Positions 56,273 to 64,000 of a DNA stretch of 64,000 nt are shown piece after piece. Every line of letters begins with the position of its first letter. Within the stretch, counting starts at the first letter, position 1. The position numbers and the translations under genes were made by a program. The notes under the pieces were generated by a model, which saw only the letters and a program-made list of their open reading frames with translations, was not told the DNA's origin and searched no databases. Origin of the DNA: Psychrobacillus faecigallinarum (GTDB lineage Bacteria; Bacillota; Bacilli; Bacillales_A; Planococcaceae); contig NZ_JACSQO010000002.1 in assembly GCF_014836595.1 (NCBI RefSeq), forward strand, positions 186,001-250,000, in the 5' to 3' direction.

Positions 56273-56751
56273 TTATAATATTCTATACACCATGTAATAG
56301 CATAAGCAATGCTGGAAGCCACTATTGTTCCTGCAAATAAATATATAGGAAATGCAGGATGAAGATAAATGTGACTTGTGAAAAGTATCATAATTACCAT
56401 TGCCGACATTACAGTCAGTGTAAAAGTAACATGAGAAGCCTTGGTTGCTTTATTGGTGATGATCAACTCCCGTTCATCAGCTTCTTGAAACTCTCCGAAT
56501 TTCAAAAGGATGTCAGCCCGTTTTCTTGGTTTTAATTTTACAGACAGAATGGAGTGAAGCAACATTAACAAGATGCTGATTATAAATGGCCATAAACTAA
56601 ATTTCACGTTAACTAAAAGTATTTCACCGTTTGCCAAACCCCGTTCAAATTCGTCCATTAACCAGATGTTTTCAAACGCAAATGCCACTGCATATGCAAA
56701 TACGCTTATAACAATGATCTTGCTGATACTTTCAAATAAAACAATCTTCAC
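56269..56751 (-). CDS. four-helix membrane protein, partner of XRE regulator
   Basis: A 160-residue membrane protein with helices near residues 10-28, 50-70, 105-125 and 132-152; a cytoplasmic loop FGEFQEADERELIITNKATKAS lies between the pairs. Resembles DUF2178-type proteins that sit beside small XRE regulators. Its start overlaps the XRE gene stop by 4 bp. Function unknown. Confidence 0.68.
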   Translation of the reverse strand: MKIVLFESISKIIVISVFAYAVAFAFENIWLMDEFERGLANGEILLVNVKFSLWPFIISILLMLLHSILSVKLKPRKRADILLKFGEFQEADERELIITNKATKASHVTFTLTVMSAMVIMILFTSHIYLHPAFPIYLFAGTIVASSIAYAITWCIEYYK

Positions 56752-56954
56752 TTGCCATCCCCCTTATAAAAGATTTTCTCAATCGGCTCCTGAAATACTT
56801 CAGATATATTCATTGCCAATAACAGCGAAGGGACATAGGTCCCTTTTTCCAGTGAGACAATGGTTTGACGTGTTACACCTACTTTTTCCGACAAGTCCTT
56901 TTGCGTAAGGTTGGATCTAGCCCTCAGTTCTTTTAATCGATTCTTGACCTCCAT
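56748..56954 (-). CDS. XRE family transcriptional regulator
   Basis: A 68-residue single-domain HTH: NRLKELRARSNLTQKDLSEK, VGVTRQTIVSLEKGTYVPSL, then AMNISEVFQEPIEKIF, the YvaO/Cro-type small repressor. A start at 56975 precedes the ribosome site CGGGAGGG; the ATG at 56954 is used. Coupled to the membrane-protein gene. Two direct repeats upstream may be its operator. Confidence 0.88.
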   Translation of the reverse strand: MEVKNRLKELRARSNLTQKDLSEKVGVTRQTIVSLEKGTYVPSLLLAMNISEVFQEPIEKIFYKGDGK

Positions 56955-56985
56955 TTTTTCCCTCCCGCGATTCATTTCATTAAAT

Positions 56986-57015
56986 GTAAAGTATACCGGA
57001 CATAAAGTAAAGTAT
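56986..57015. promoter_or_regulatory. GTAAAGTAT direct repeat, candidate XRE operator
   Basis: GTAAAGTAT occurs at 56986-56994 and 57007-57015, 21 bp apart (two helical turns), 30-60 bp upstream of the XRE start. Confidence 0.45.
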
Positions 57016-57187
57016 TTCTTACCTTGAAATGGATTTCAATTTAATTGCCAAGGTTTTCGACCACATCATTTCTGATAATTAGTAATGAACTATATATTTA
57101 GGGAATGAGTGATAAATAAATCAGTTGAGAATATTAAAAAGGATGAGTAGTGGTGAAATTAGGAAACAGGAGAGTTTTTTTAATTAA

Positions 57188-57240
57188 TTGACTTATCGTA
57201 TACATTTGTATACAATAACGTTAGTATACAAATGTATACG
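57188..57240 (+). promoter_or_regulatory. promoter overlapped by a 44-bp dyad operator
   Basis: TTGACT (57188-57193), 17 bp, TACAAT (57211-57216). Over it lies CGTATACATTTGTATAC (57197-57213), 10 bp, and its exact reverse complement (57224-57240). Four GTATAC palindromes are spaced 10, 16 and 10 bp. Occupancy would cover the promoter and start site. Confidence 0.8.
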
Positions 57241-57255
57241 ATTGGAGGTTCTTAA

Positions 57256-57588
57256 ATGAAAAATGAATCCCATAGAGGTAGACGTGGTGGCCGTTGCGAA
57301 GAAGGAAATGAACAGGACGGTAAGCATGATTTAAGAAGAGGTGCCAAAACGTTTCGACGAGGTAGAGCTCTTGCCTTTTATGAAATGATGAATACCAAAT
57401 CTACTTCTTTGAAGAAACAGTTAGAAACACCTGAATTGCAATCAATTAATCCAGTTTTAGTGGGTGAGTTGAAAGCGGTTGAGATGTTAATGGATGAGTT
57501 TGCACAGTTATTTGAATTAGTAGAAGTTGAAGAAAGTCAGGCGTCTGAGTCTGGTATAGAATCGCAGGATTTAGAAACAAAACAATAA
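57256..57588 (+). CDS. hypothetical small protein with basic N-terminus
   Basis: A 110-residue protein in two parts: a basic, Arg/Gly-rich N-terminus (ESHRGRRGGRCEEG, RRGAKTFRRGRALAF), which could bind nucleic acid or act as an adaptor, and an acidic helical C-terminus (NPVLVGELKAVEMLMDEFAQ). Family not recognised. TGGAGGTTCTTAA precedes the ATG. Controlled by the dyad operator and followed 39 bp later by a monooxygenase gene. Confidence 0.65.
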   Translation: MKNESHRGRRGGRCEEGNEQDGKHDLRRGAKTFRRGRALAFYEMMNTKSTSLKKQLETPELQSINPVLVGELKAVEMLMDEFAQLFELVEVEESQASESGIESQDLETKQ

Positions 57589-57627
57589 CTTTCAAATTTA
57601 ATAGTAATATATCATGGAGGGATGACA

Positions 57628-57960
57628 ATGTTCGTACAAATTCGCAAGTGGACAGTGACAGAAGGAAATTCAGATAAGGTGCTGGAGCGTTTCAAGAAAA
57701 AACCAGATCAAGGACCTTCTTTAATAGAGCAACGTGAAGGTTTTATCAGCCGTGAGCTGTTAGTGAAAAATGTTCGTCGCGGTGAGGAAGAAGTAGTGAT
57801 GATTATACGCTGGGAATCTGAAGAAGCATGGAAGGCATGGGAGAAGAGCCCTGAGCATATTGCAGGACACAAAAATAAAATTAAAGAGCATGGTGGAAAA
57901 CCACCTAAGCCTGAGTATGTGATCTCTACTGAGCATGGTAATTATTCAATAGTTGAATAA
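57628..57960 (+). CDS. antibiotic-biosynthesis-monooxygenase (HmoA-like, haem-degrading) protein
   Basis: A 110-residue ferredoxin-fold ABM protein: MFVQIRKWTVTEGNSDKVLE, GPSLIEQREGFISRELL, IIRWESEEAWKAWEKSPEH (with the Trp and His typical of IsdG/HmoA haem-degrading enzymes). Probably liberates iron from haem (family knowledge); the haem role is not proven by sequence. An ATG at 57622 abuts the ribosome site GGAGG; 57628 has proper spacing. Confidence 0.78.
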   Translation: MFVQIRKWTVTEGNSDKVLERFKKKPDQGPSLIEQREGFISRELLVKNVRRGEEEVVMIIRWESEEAWKAWEKSPEHIAGHKNKIKEHGGKPPKPEYVISTEHGNYSIVE

Positions 57961-57974
57961 AATAGAATGTACAC

Positions 57975-58006
57975 GAGCAAGTTGACTAAAATCAACTTGC
58001 TCTTTA
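57975..58006 (+). terminator. terminator
   Basis: GAGCAAGTTGA / TCAACTTGCTC, 6-nt loop, TTTAT tail. Confidence 0.75.
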
Positions 58007-58113
58007 TGTTTGGATTATATTATGAAATAGACAACGTAAAGAAATACAAAAAATTTAGTACATGATAATATATAATTTAATTTACAATATAAACCAATAA
58101 AGGGAGTGGGAGA

Positions 58114-58656
58114 ATGGGAGATATTTTTAAAATCCCTAAAAAAATGAGGGGTTTATTTTATGCTATTATTATTTCTATTTTAATATTGCTTGTAGGTTGC
58201 TCACAAGGGAATTTAATTTCTGCTGAACCAATTGATATTGGAGTGGTGGGTGAAGTGTCACTTCCTGAATACGATAATGTCACCTACACTTCTATCAGTG
58301 TAGAAGAAATATTGACGAATGATATTATAAAGGAAACATTTCAATTACTTGTAATTGGTGAGGATTATCTAGAGAGTGTATCAGAAAAAGAATATATTGA
58401 TGCTTTTTATGAAAAGGAATTGACAGTCCTATTCATGAAGTCTGCTAAGGGACATATTCCTTTTATGGAGCCGGTCACACTTGATTTACCTAAAACCTAT
58501 CATGATTACAATGATGGGCCAAGAAAAACAATAATAATAACAGAGTATAAAAAAGACTCTCCCCTGACTTATAAGTCTATGGACTATAGTGAAGAAACAT
58601 TTATTAAAGAGGACTTTGAAAATATCTTCCGTCGTTTTTACAACGAAAATAGGTAA
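58114..58656 (+). CDS. hypothetical lipoprotein
   Basis: A 180-residue exported lipoprotein: basic start, helix AIIISILILLVGC with a lipobox Cys (about residue 29), then an acidic soluble domain (ISVEEILTNDIIKETFQLLV, SEKEYIDAFYEKELTVLFM). No family recognised. GGGAGTGGGAG precedes the ATG. Located between terminators, so monocistronic. Confidence 0.72.
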   Translation: MGDIFKIPKKMRGLFYAIIISILILLVGCSQGNLISAEPIDIGVVGEVSLPEYDNVTYTSISVEEILTNDIIKETFQLLVIGEDYLESVSEKEYIDAFYEKELTVLFMKSAKGHIPFMEPVTLDLPKTYHDYNDGPRKTIIITEYKKDSPLTYKSMDYSEETFIKEDFENIFRRFYNENR

Positions 58657-58681
58657 AGAACTTAGTTTGGTTTTTAAATTG

Positions 58682-58723
58682 AAGGGCGTATTCGGGATTC
58701 TATTCCGAGTACGTTCTTTTTTT
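58682..58723 (+). terminator. terminator after the lipoprotein gene
   Basis: GGGCGTATTCGG / CCGAGTACGTTC with G-U pairs, 9-nt loop, seven T. Confidence 0.7.
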
Positions 58724-58926
58724 AGTTAAAACATTAAGCAAAGCTGGCGTTCATTTCCATCAAGCATGAAATCAATAGCAAAGTGAATATGTGAGGAGTT
58801 AAATTGAACATTATTTAAGTCAGTTTGCTATAAAAAATTTAATTTGTAAATTTACATTTCATCCTTATAAACACTTCGAAAGTTGTCAAAACTGGTAAGT
58901 ATTATAAAACGTTAGAAGGTATGAAA

Positions 58927-60066
58927 ATGAAAAGAGTCGGACCGATTAGTATTATACATATTGTTGCCTTGTCAATGACCATGATTGGACTAAAAAATCA
59001 TGTGACAATTTTACCTCCCATTTTAAAAATTGGAGGTAGAGATGGATGGATGTCCGTCATTTTAGCAACGATTATTATATTTGGGTGGATTTTTCTACTT
59101 TATTATGTTCATAAACAAATAGGTCAGCAAAAGTTAACCCAATGGTTAAAAGAAGCGATAGGTCCCAAAATGAGTACTCTATTTCGATATGTTGTAAGTA
59201 TTTTCTTAATCGTATTGGCTGCAGTAACGATGCGAGAAGCTATTCAATGGATGAAAACAACATTTTTACCTACCACGTCAATTCTTGTTTTATTAATAAT
59301 TTATATTGTTTTGTGCATCCTATTAGCTACTACTAACATTCAAACTATAGCAATCCTAAATGTTATTGTTTTATTTGGTGTATTAGTATTAGGTTTTTTT
59401 GTAGCATTCGTCAATATTCAAGTGAAAGATTATTCATTATTAAGGCCATTTTTGGAACATGGATGGGAGCCCGTGATTAAAGCGACTGTTTATCCTGCGG
59501 CCGGATTTGTAGAATTGGTACTGCTTCTATTTTTACAGCAGCATATGAAGGAAAAGATGAAATGGTATCATTTTGCCATAATATTGTTTTTGTTAATGGG
59601 TCTAACTTTGGGACCATTACTTGGCGCTATTACAGAGTTTGGACCAACAGAGGCAGGTAAGCAAATCTATCCAGCCTATGAAGAATGGGGTTTAGTGTCA
59701 ATCGGTCAGTTTATCGAGCATTTAGACTTTTTTTCAATTTATCAATGGTTGACAGGAGCATTTATTCGAGTGGGACTTCTCCTATTCATTGCTATTGAGC
59801 TGCTTAATATAAAAAAAGTTAAGCATGTATGGTTTATCATTACTCCAGTGTTCATCGCAATATGCCTAGTTTTAACCATAATAAGTGACAATTTATTTCT
59901 TAACTTTAAAGGTAATTACTTTCTGATAATAACTTTCATATTCTTTTTTATAGTATCCATTTTCTTGTTTATCGTAGCTTTATTTAATAAAAACAAAAAG
60001 AAAAAGAAGAAGAAAAAGAAAAAGAAAAAGAAAAAGAAAAAACGTAGGGAAGTGAGTGAAGCATAG
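58927..60066 (+). CDS. Ger-type spore germination permease (B subunit), poly-Lys tail
   Basis: APC-superfamily membrane subunit of a germinant receptor in the spore inner membrane, 379 residues, about ten helices (IHIVALSMTMIGLKNHVTIL, FGWIFLLYYV, VVSIFLIVLAAVTMREA, YPAAGFVELVLLLFLQQHM). The conserved Tyr-Pro-Ala-Ala in helix 6 fits GerAB/GerKB. After the last helix comes a run of about 20 Lys from 59995, encoded by AAA/AAG hexamers, then RREVSEA. ATG at 58921 overlaps the ribosome site; 58927 is taken. Its stop overlaps the A-subunit GTG by 1 bp. Confidence 0.85.
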   Translation: MKRVGPISIIHIVALSMTMIGLKNHVTILPPILKIGGRDGWMSVILATIIIFGWIFLLYYVHKQIGQQKLTQWLKEAIGPKMSTLFRYVVSIFLIVLAAVTMREAIQWMKTTFLPTTSILVLLIIYIVLCILLATTNIQTIAILNVIVLFGVLVLGFFVAFVNIQVKDYSLLRPFLEHGWEPVIKATVYPAAGFVELVLLLFLQQHMKEKMKWYHFAIILFLLMGLTLGPLLGAITEFGPTEAGKQIYPAYEEWGLVSIGQFIEHLDFFSIYQWLTGAFIRVGLLLFIAIELLNIKKVKHVWFIITPVFIAICLVLTIISDNLFLNFKGNYFLIITFIFFFIVSIFLFIVALFNKNKKKKKKKKKKKKKKKKRREVSEA

Positions 60067-61532
60067 TGAAGCCGACAGAGGAAGCACTGGATCTTCAAAC
60101 ATACAAAAATCTATTTAAAAAGAATGCAGATGTAGATTTTCAATTGTATACTTATGGACAATATAAAGTTCATTTTATCACTTGTGACTCTATGGTAAAT
60201 CTTCAGCTTTTGAATGAAGTCATTGTCCCAAGAGTTCAAGAGACATGTGCACAGGTAGAGCAAACACCGCTTGAGAAAACAATATTAGAGAAACTTCATA
60301 TTCCTGAACTAAAAATACTAAACACGAAGGAAGAGGTTATTACAAAGCTGTTTAATGGTTATTTAATACTATTTTTTGAAGATGAAAATCTTACATTTTC
60401 AAGTAATATATCAAAGAAGCCCAACCGAAATCCAGAAGAGTCTAGAATGGAAGTACTTATTAAGGGACCAAGAGATAACTTTATAGAGGATATTTCGGTT
60501 AATATTGCTTTAATAAGAAAAAGACTACCAACAAATTCCTTAAGCGTAGAAAAAATGGAAATAGGCAGAAGGTCTAAGACAACTGTCGCCATACTCTATA
60601 TGGAAGACATTGCCAGCAAGGAAATACTTCAGGATATTTTAAAGCAGTTAAATGAAATTGATGTAGATATTCTCTTTGGTGGAGAGTTATTAATGGAAAG
60701 AGTGAACAAGAGATCACTTGTATTTCCGAAAAATGATTATACAGGAAGGCCAGATTTTGCAATGCAAGCGTTAGTAAGGGGAAGGTTTCTTATATTAGTA
60801 GATGGAGTTTCCTATGTTGTTATTACTCCGGTGAATTTATTTTTGCTTTTAAAGGCTGGCGAGGATATAGAATATCCAGTTGCTTTTAGTACTGCAGAAA
60901 GGCTATTGAGAATAGTAGGTCTTATGGTAGGTGTAGCCTTGCCAGCTTTTTGGTTAGCGTTAACTACTTTCCACCAGGATCAAATGCCTTTTCAATTACT
61001 GGCAACAGTAGTCCAAAATAATACAGGCCTTCCGCTCCCTTCTGCTCTAGAGATGCTTATAATGTTAATCATGTTTGAGCTTTTTAGAGAAGCGGGACTA
61101 CGATTACCAAGTGTAATAGGGGGAACCATTAGCGTAGTTGGAGGTATAATAGTTGGGGACGCTGCGATTAGGGCAGGTTTGACAAGTCCGGCAATGATTG
61201 TTGTTATTGCTATATCTACCATCGCTACTTTTACACTAGTCAATCAATCCCTTGTTACTGCCGTTAGTGTTGTACGAATCATTATGATTCTTATTACATC
61301 TTTTCTTGGCTTATTTGGATTTTTTGTCTCCTTATATCTTTTACTTCTTTACTTATCAAACATTAGAATATTCGGTGTGTCTTATATGAATATTGCGACA
61401 GATCTCAGCTGGGCAACCATTAAAAAATCTTTATTTAGACCACCGGCTATTGATTATAAGGACCGTCCAAATTCACTAGATCCGCAGGATTCTACTCGAT
61501 TAGGGGGAGCAGAAGATGAAAAGAAGAATTAA
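60066..61532 (+). CDS. Ger-type spore germination protein A subunit
   Basis: A 488-residue GerA-family protein: a large N-terminal cytoplasmic domain (about 1-240), then five or so helices (LFLLLKAGEDIEYPVAF, PAFWLALTTFHQDQMPFQLL, PSVIGGTISVVGGIIVGDAA) and a short cytoplasmic tail. Matches GerAA/GerKA in order. GTG start overlapping the permease stop; the last 17 bp overlap the C-subunit gene. Confidence 0.92.
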   Translation: MKPTEEALDLQTYKNLFKKNADVDFQLYTYGQYKVHFITCDSMVNLQLLNEVIVPRVQETCAQVEQTPLEKTILEKLHIPELKILNTKEEVITKLFNGYLILFFEDENLTFSSNISKKPNRNPEESRMEVLIKGPRDNFIEDISVNIALIRKRLPTNSLSVEKMEIGRRSKTTVAILYMEDIASKEILQDILKQLNEIDVDILFGGELLMERVNKRSLVFPKNDYTGRPDFAMQALVRGRFLILVDGVSYVVITPVNLFLLLKAGEDIEYPVAFSTAERLLRIVGLMVGVALPAFWLALTTFHQDQMPFQLLATVVQNNTGLPLPSALEMLIMLIMFELFREAGLRLPSVIGGTISVVGGIIVGDAAIRAGLTSPAMIVVIAISTIATFTLVNQSLVTAVSVVRIIMILITSFLGLFGFFVSLYLLLLYLSNIRIFGVSYMNIATDLSWATIKKSLFRPPAIDYKDRPNSLDPQDSTRLGGAEDEKKN

Positions 61533-62664
61533 ACAATTTTGCATTATCTGTTGCCTTCTTCCTTTATTAACAAGCTGCTGGGACGCGGATGAGCCAAACA
61601 AAATACGATATATCTATGGGGTTGGTATAGATTACAAAGATGGAAAATATGAGATATATGCTCAAATTGTAGATTTTATTAATATTGCTAAAACGGATCA
61701 ACCAATTCAGGATGCTATCCAAGCGGAAGTAGGCAGGGCTAAGGGTAACACCGTAGAAGAGGCTTTCTTTGAGTTATACCAATCCATGGATTTAAAGCTT
61801 TTTTGGGGACATATGACGTATTTAGTTTTTTCGGAAGAAGCATTAAAAGAAGGGCGAGCTAATACGATCATAAACTCTTTTTTACGATACCGAGAGATTA
61901 GATACCAAACGTGGATTTATGCAACGAAAGATTCTGTAGAGGATGTATTGTTGCTCGATCCATTATTCAATAATGCATTGACCAGACTTAAGCTTGCAGA
62001 TCCGATGAACTCCTATCAGCAAGAGTCTTTTATAGAACCGATAGATTTTCGAAAACTAGTTATCCGTTTAAACGAACCTAGTCACGAAGTGAACATACCA
62101 TATATAAAAATAGATGACAAATGGAATTCTAATAAAGAAAAAGATAAATTGCCAAAATTTGACGGTATTGGTATTCTTACACCAAAGGATCTTAAAGGAT
62201 TTGTAACAGGGGATAAAATTAATGGTCTACAATGGATGTCCAAGGAAACAAAAAGAGGTGAAATCACAGTTCCTCGGGAAGATGAATTTGTTACAATTGT
62301 AATAGATAATCTGAAAATAGATGTAGAGCCAAAAATACAAGGGGAAGAAGTAAAATTTGATATTAAACTAAATATGAACGCTTTATTAAGTGGTTTTGAA
62401 GGTACAATAACAGAGAAGGAGGTACGTTCTTTTGTTAAGAAGCAAATAAAAAAAGAAGTTGAAGAAACTTATCTAGAAGGATTAGATATAGATGTGGATA
62501 TATATCGATTATCAGAATATATGTATCGAAAAGATCTAGAGGCTTGGAAAAAGGTCCAAAAGGATGGAAAAGTACCGTTAACAGAGAACTCGATTAGTAA
62601 TCTTACCGTAGATGTCAATAAGGTATACTCAGGTAGAAAATCATTCAGAGAAACTGTCGAATAG
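61516..62664 (+). CDS. Ger(x)C family germinant-receptor lipoprotein
   Basis: Extracytoplasmic lipoprotein subunit, 382 residues. Signal QFCIICCLLPLLTSCWD with lipobox Cys, then YGVGIDYKDGKYEIYAQIVD and VEEAFFELYQSMDLKLFWGH, the GerC core; the C-terminal domain ends with YSGRKSFRETVE. GGGGAG precedes the ATG. Completes a B-A-C operon, an unusual subunit order. Confidence 0.9.
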   Translation: MKRRIKQFCIICCLLPLLTSCWDADEPNKIRYIYGVGIDYKDGKYEIYAQIVDFINIAKTDQPIQDAIQAEVGRAKGNTVEEAFFELYQSMDLKLFWGHMTYLVFSEEALKEGRANTIINSFLRYREIRYQTWIYATKDSVEDVLLLDPLFNNALTRLKLADPMNSYQQESFIEPIDFRKLVIRLNEPSHEVNIPYIKIDDKWNSNKEKDKLPKFDGIGILTPKDLKGFVTGDKINGLQWMSKETKRGEITVPREDEFVTIVIDNLKIDVEPKIQGEEVKFDIKLNMNALLSGFEGTITEKEVRSFVKKQIKKEVEETYLEGLDIDVDIYRLSEYMYRKDLEAWKKVQKDGKVPLTENSISNLTVDVNKVYSGRKSFRETVE

Positions 62665-62794
62665 ATTAATGATTATTTGATTAGGTGCAGAATCTCAGCA
62701 GGGAATTTTACAATATTTTAGAGGTAGTGCGATATAGAGTAAGGATAAAGTTGAGTTCCTTTCCAATTATTTTATAAAAAAAATTGAATTCCTA

Positions 62795-62823
62795 TTGACT
62801 TTATCCTATTATTATTAGATAAT
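62795..62823 (+). promoter_or_regulatory. promoter of tRNA-Arg copy 2
   Basis: TTGACT (62795-62800), 17 bp, GATAAT (62818-62823). TTGTCTTTCC at 62829-62838 is shared with copy 1. Confidence 0.75.
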
Positions 62824-62865
62824 ATATATTGTCTTTCCAATATTTTATTAAGGAAAGAAAATATT

Positions 62866-62939
<74 letters not shown>

Positions 62940-62988
62940 TACAGTTAAACACAATTCAAGCTTTGATGTGACAGGGCTTGATACAGAT

Positions 62989-63036
62989 AAAGGATGCTAA
63001 CACAGATTATACCACTGTGAAAGTATCCTTTTTTTG
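62989..63036 (+). terminator. terminator of tRNA-Arg copy 2
   Basis: AAAGGATGCTAACACAG / CTGTGAAAGTATCCTTT with two internal mismatches, 9-nt loop, seven T. Confidence 0.85.
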
Positions 63037-63080
63037 TCCCTACACTGATTCTTCCCTCTTAAATATATGGAGGAATCAGT

Positions 63081-63420
63081 GTGACAAAGACAAACAGTAT
63101 TTTTGAAGTAAGCACAAAAATTAGCTTATTTCAACTCGCAGTAAAGCAACAACCCATTAAAAAACAAGGTAACACTTAGAGAGGTAATGGAGATCTTGTA
63201 GTAGCAAATGCAGTTAAGTGGATTTAGAGAAAGAACAATTACAGACTACAATGGATACATAAAACTGATTAGAGATTACAAAAGTAGATTTTAAAAAGGA
63301 TATTACAGCAGATACAGTGTAATTGTGGTTGAATCCCATAAGGGTATCCAATCAAACAAAGCTTACACACGACTAAAACATCTAAAAGCTATCTAAGGTT
63401 AACATTGGTGGAATAAGTCT
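63081..63420 (+). pseudogene. decayed N-terminal fragment of a tyrosine recombinase (integrase)
   Basis: From a GTG behind GGAGG (63069-63073) a short frame stops after 33 codons. Adjacent frames then read TLREVMEI, QMQLSGFRERTITDYNGYIK, LIRDYKSRF, KKDITADTV, LWLNPIRVSNQTKLTRLKHL and KAI, separated by stops and shifts. This is the SAM-like core-binding domain of a phage integrase (TITDY...; ITADTVxLWL; TxLxxLKAI). The catalytic part is absent or beyond recognition. It lies 140 bp after tRNA-Arg copy 2. Confidence 0.75.
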
Positions 63421-63599
63421 AAGTTTTAGTAGAACATAATTGCATGATAGATAAAAATAATGTAGTAATCCACACCTATACAGGTATTGATAATTGGATG
63501 AAAATTTTAAAAACATTGTAGTGTTAAGGCGTATTAGAACCAAACTGTGAAGTAACTTAGGATAGAAAATAAGGGCACCTAATAGGACAACAATATGAG

Positions 63600-63630
63600 A
63601 AAAAAACCTATATCTCGAGAGATATAGGTA
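63600..63630 (-). terminator. terminator of the GNAT gene
   Basis: On the minus strand ACCTATATCTC / GAGATATAGGT then TTTTTTT, 15-45 bp past the GNAT stop. The 63421-63600 stretch shows no feature. Confidence 0.82.
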
Positions 63631-63644
63631 AGAAAAATTTAACT

Positions 63645-64000
63645 TCAATCCGTTTTTAATAGTGAATAAATATTGATGTCTATTAAGTTTCCTTTTGATT
63701 TTTCGTATTGTCTTAATGTTCCTTCAAATGTGAAATTTAATTTTTTTAAAACGTTAATTGAATTTACATTTGCAGGTTCTATTTTGGCTTCAATTCTATT
63801 TATTTTTAATGTTTCTAGAGCATAATTAATCAACGTGTAAATAGCCTCTGTAGCATATCCCTTGCCCCAATAGGTTTTAGCAATTTCATAACCTATTTCG
63901 GCCTTCTCATTTTCAAAGTCTATCGAATTTAAACCACACGTGCCAATTATTTCACTGGATTCTTTTTCAATTATACAGAAACGAATAGCTTTGCTAGATT
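63645..64000 (-). CDS. GNAT family N-acetyltransferase, C-terminal part (5' end outside window)
   Basis: The frame is open to the window edge, so the start lies beyond 64000. Visible, in order: IIEKESSEIIGTCGLNSIDF, EIGYEIAKTYWGKGYATEAI (acetyl-CoA loop W-G-K-G-Y-A-T-E), KINRIEAKIEPANVNSINVL, KKLNFTFEGTLRQYEKSKGN. RimJ/RimL-type, as at 30334 but a different protein. Substrate unknown. Confidence 0.88.
   Translation of the reverse strand, partial: SSKAIRFCIIEKESSEIIGTCGLNSIDFENEKAEIGYEIAKTYWGKGYATEAIYTLINYALETLKINRIEAKIEPANVNSINVLKKLNFTFEGTLRQYEKSKGNLIDINIYSLLKTD

Noticed and set aside
58784-58815. sigma-G promoter for the germinant receptor
   Set aside because: GAATA and CATTATT are present but the spacing is one base too long and the last -10 base is wrong; kept only as a remark.
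63382-63648. 88-codon minus-strand frame
   Set aside because: Runs through the GNAT terminator and opposite the integrase relic; Leu/Tyr-rich random composition, no ribosome site.

Overview
The window is chromosomal backbone of a low-GC, endospore-forming member of the Bacillales. Spore genes (sspI, gerE, a Ger receptor operon), dedicated sigma-factor promoters, strong GGAGG ribosome sites and many TTG/GTG starts all point there. The conserved series thrS-infC-rpmI-rplT-ysdA ... ysdB ... ysdC, sspI-ysgA-pheST, rnhC-zapA-cvpA-polX-mutS2-yshE-lcfA-fadR-fadB-etfBA-trxA-uvrC-lysC-yslB-sdhCAB-ysmA-gerE-ysmB-racE-rph-ysnA-ysnB matches the Bacillus subtilis order. Protein sequences look more like Psychrobacillus/Lysinibacillus (Planococcaceae) than Bacillus proper; that genus-level guess is inference.

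Layout. 1-2.7 kb: end of thrS and the infC-rpmI-rplT operon behind an L20-type attenuator. 2.9-8.2 kb: ysdA and ysdB separated by an accessory metallopeptidase/P-loop cassette and a decayed palindromic repeat, then a dimeric dUTPase and a DUF2207 membrane protein; ysdB and the DUF2207 gene each carry a sigma-W-type promoter. 8.3-17 kb: ysdC, argF, a frameshifted DUF4362 lipoprotein, an ECF sigma/anti-sigma pair, a hydroxyacid oxidase coupled to a BASS symporter, a DUF2441 gene and sspI. 17.2-21.8 kb: ysgA and the Phe T-box-controlled pheST operon. 21.8-31.8 kb: accessory genes, including a compact NUDIX / unknown / DUF402 / GrpB-NUDIX fusion / nitronate monooxygenase cluster, then rnhC.

31.9-55 kb is the conserved core: division (zapA), repair (polX, mutS2, uvrC), the FadR fatty-acid regulon (lcfA, fadR, fadB, etfBA), trxA, riboswitch-controlled lysC with an internal beta-subunit start, succinate dehydrogenase, ysmA, gerE, racE, rph, ysnA and ysnB. 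A FadR-like operator also sits on the ysmA thioesterase promoter, 11 kb from the main fad operon. A seven-unit repeat with helical phasing lies between sdhB and ysmA.

55-63.5 kb is bracketed by two identical tRNA-Arg(UCU) genes. Next to each lies a decayed tyrosine-integrase fragment, so I read this as a scarred integration hotspot. Between the tRNAs are a VOC protein, an XRE/membrane-protein pair, a haem-monooxygenase-like gene with a striking 44-bp dyad operator, a lipoprotein and a GerB-GerA-GerC germinant receptor whose permease ends in a long poly-lysine tail. A partial GNAT acetyltransferase closes the window.

I found no CRISPR array, rRNA gene, intact transposase or complete prophage. 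All functional calls come from reading motifs and gene order; no database search was run.
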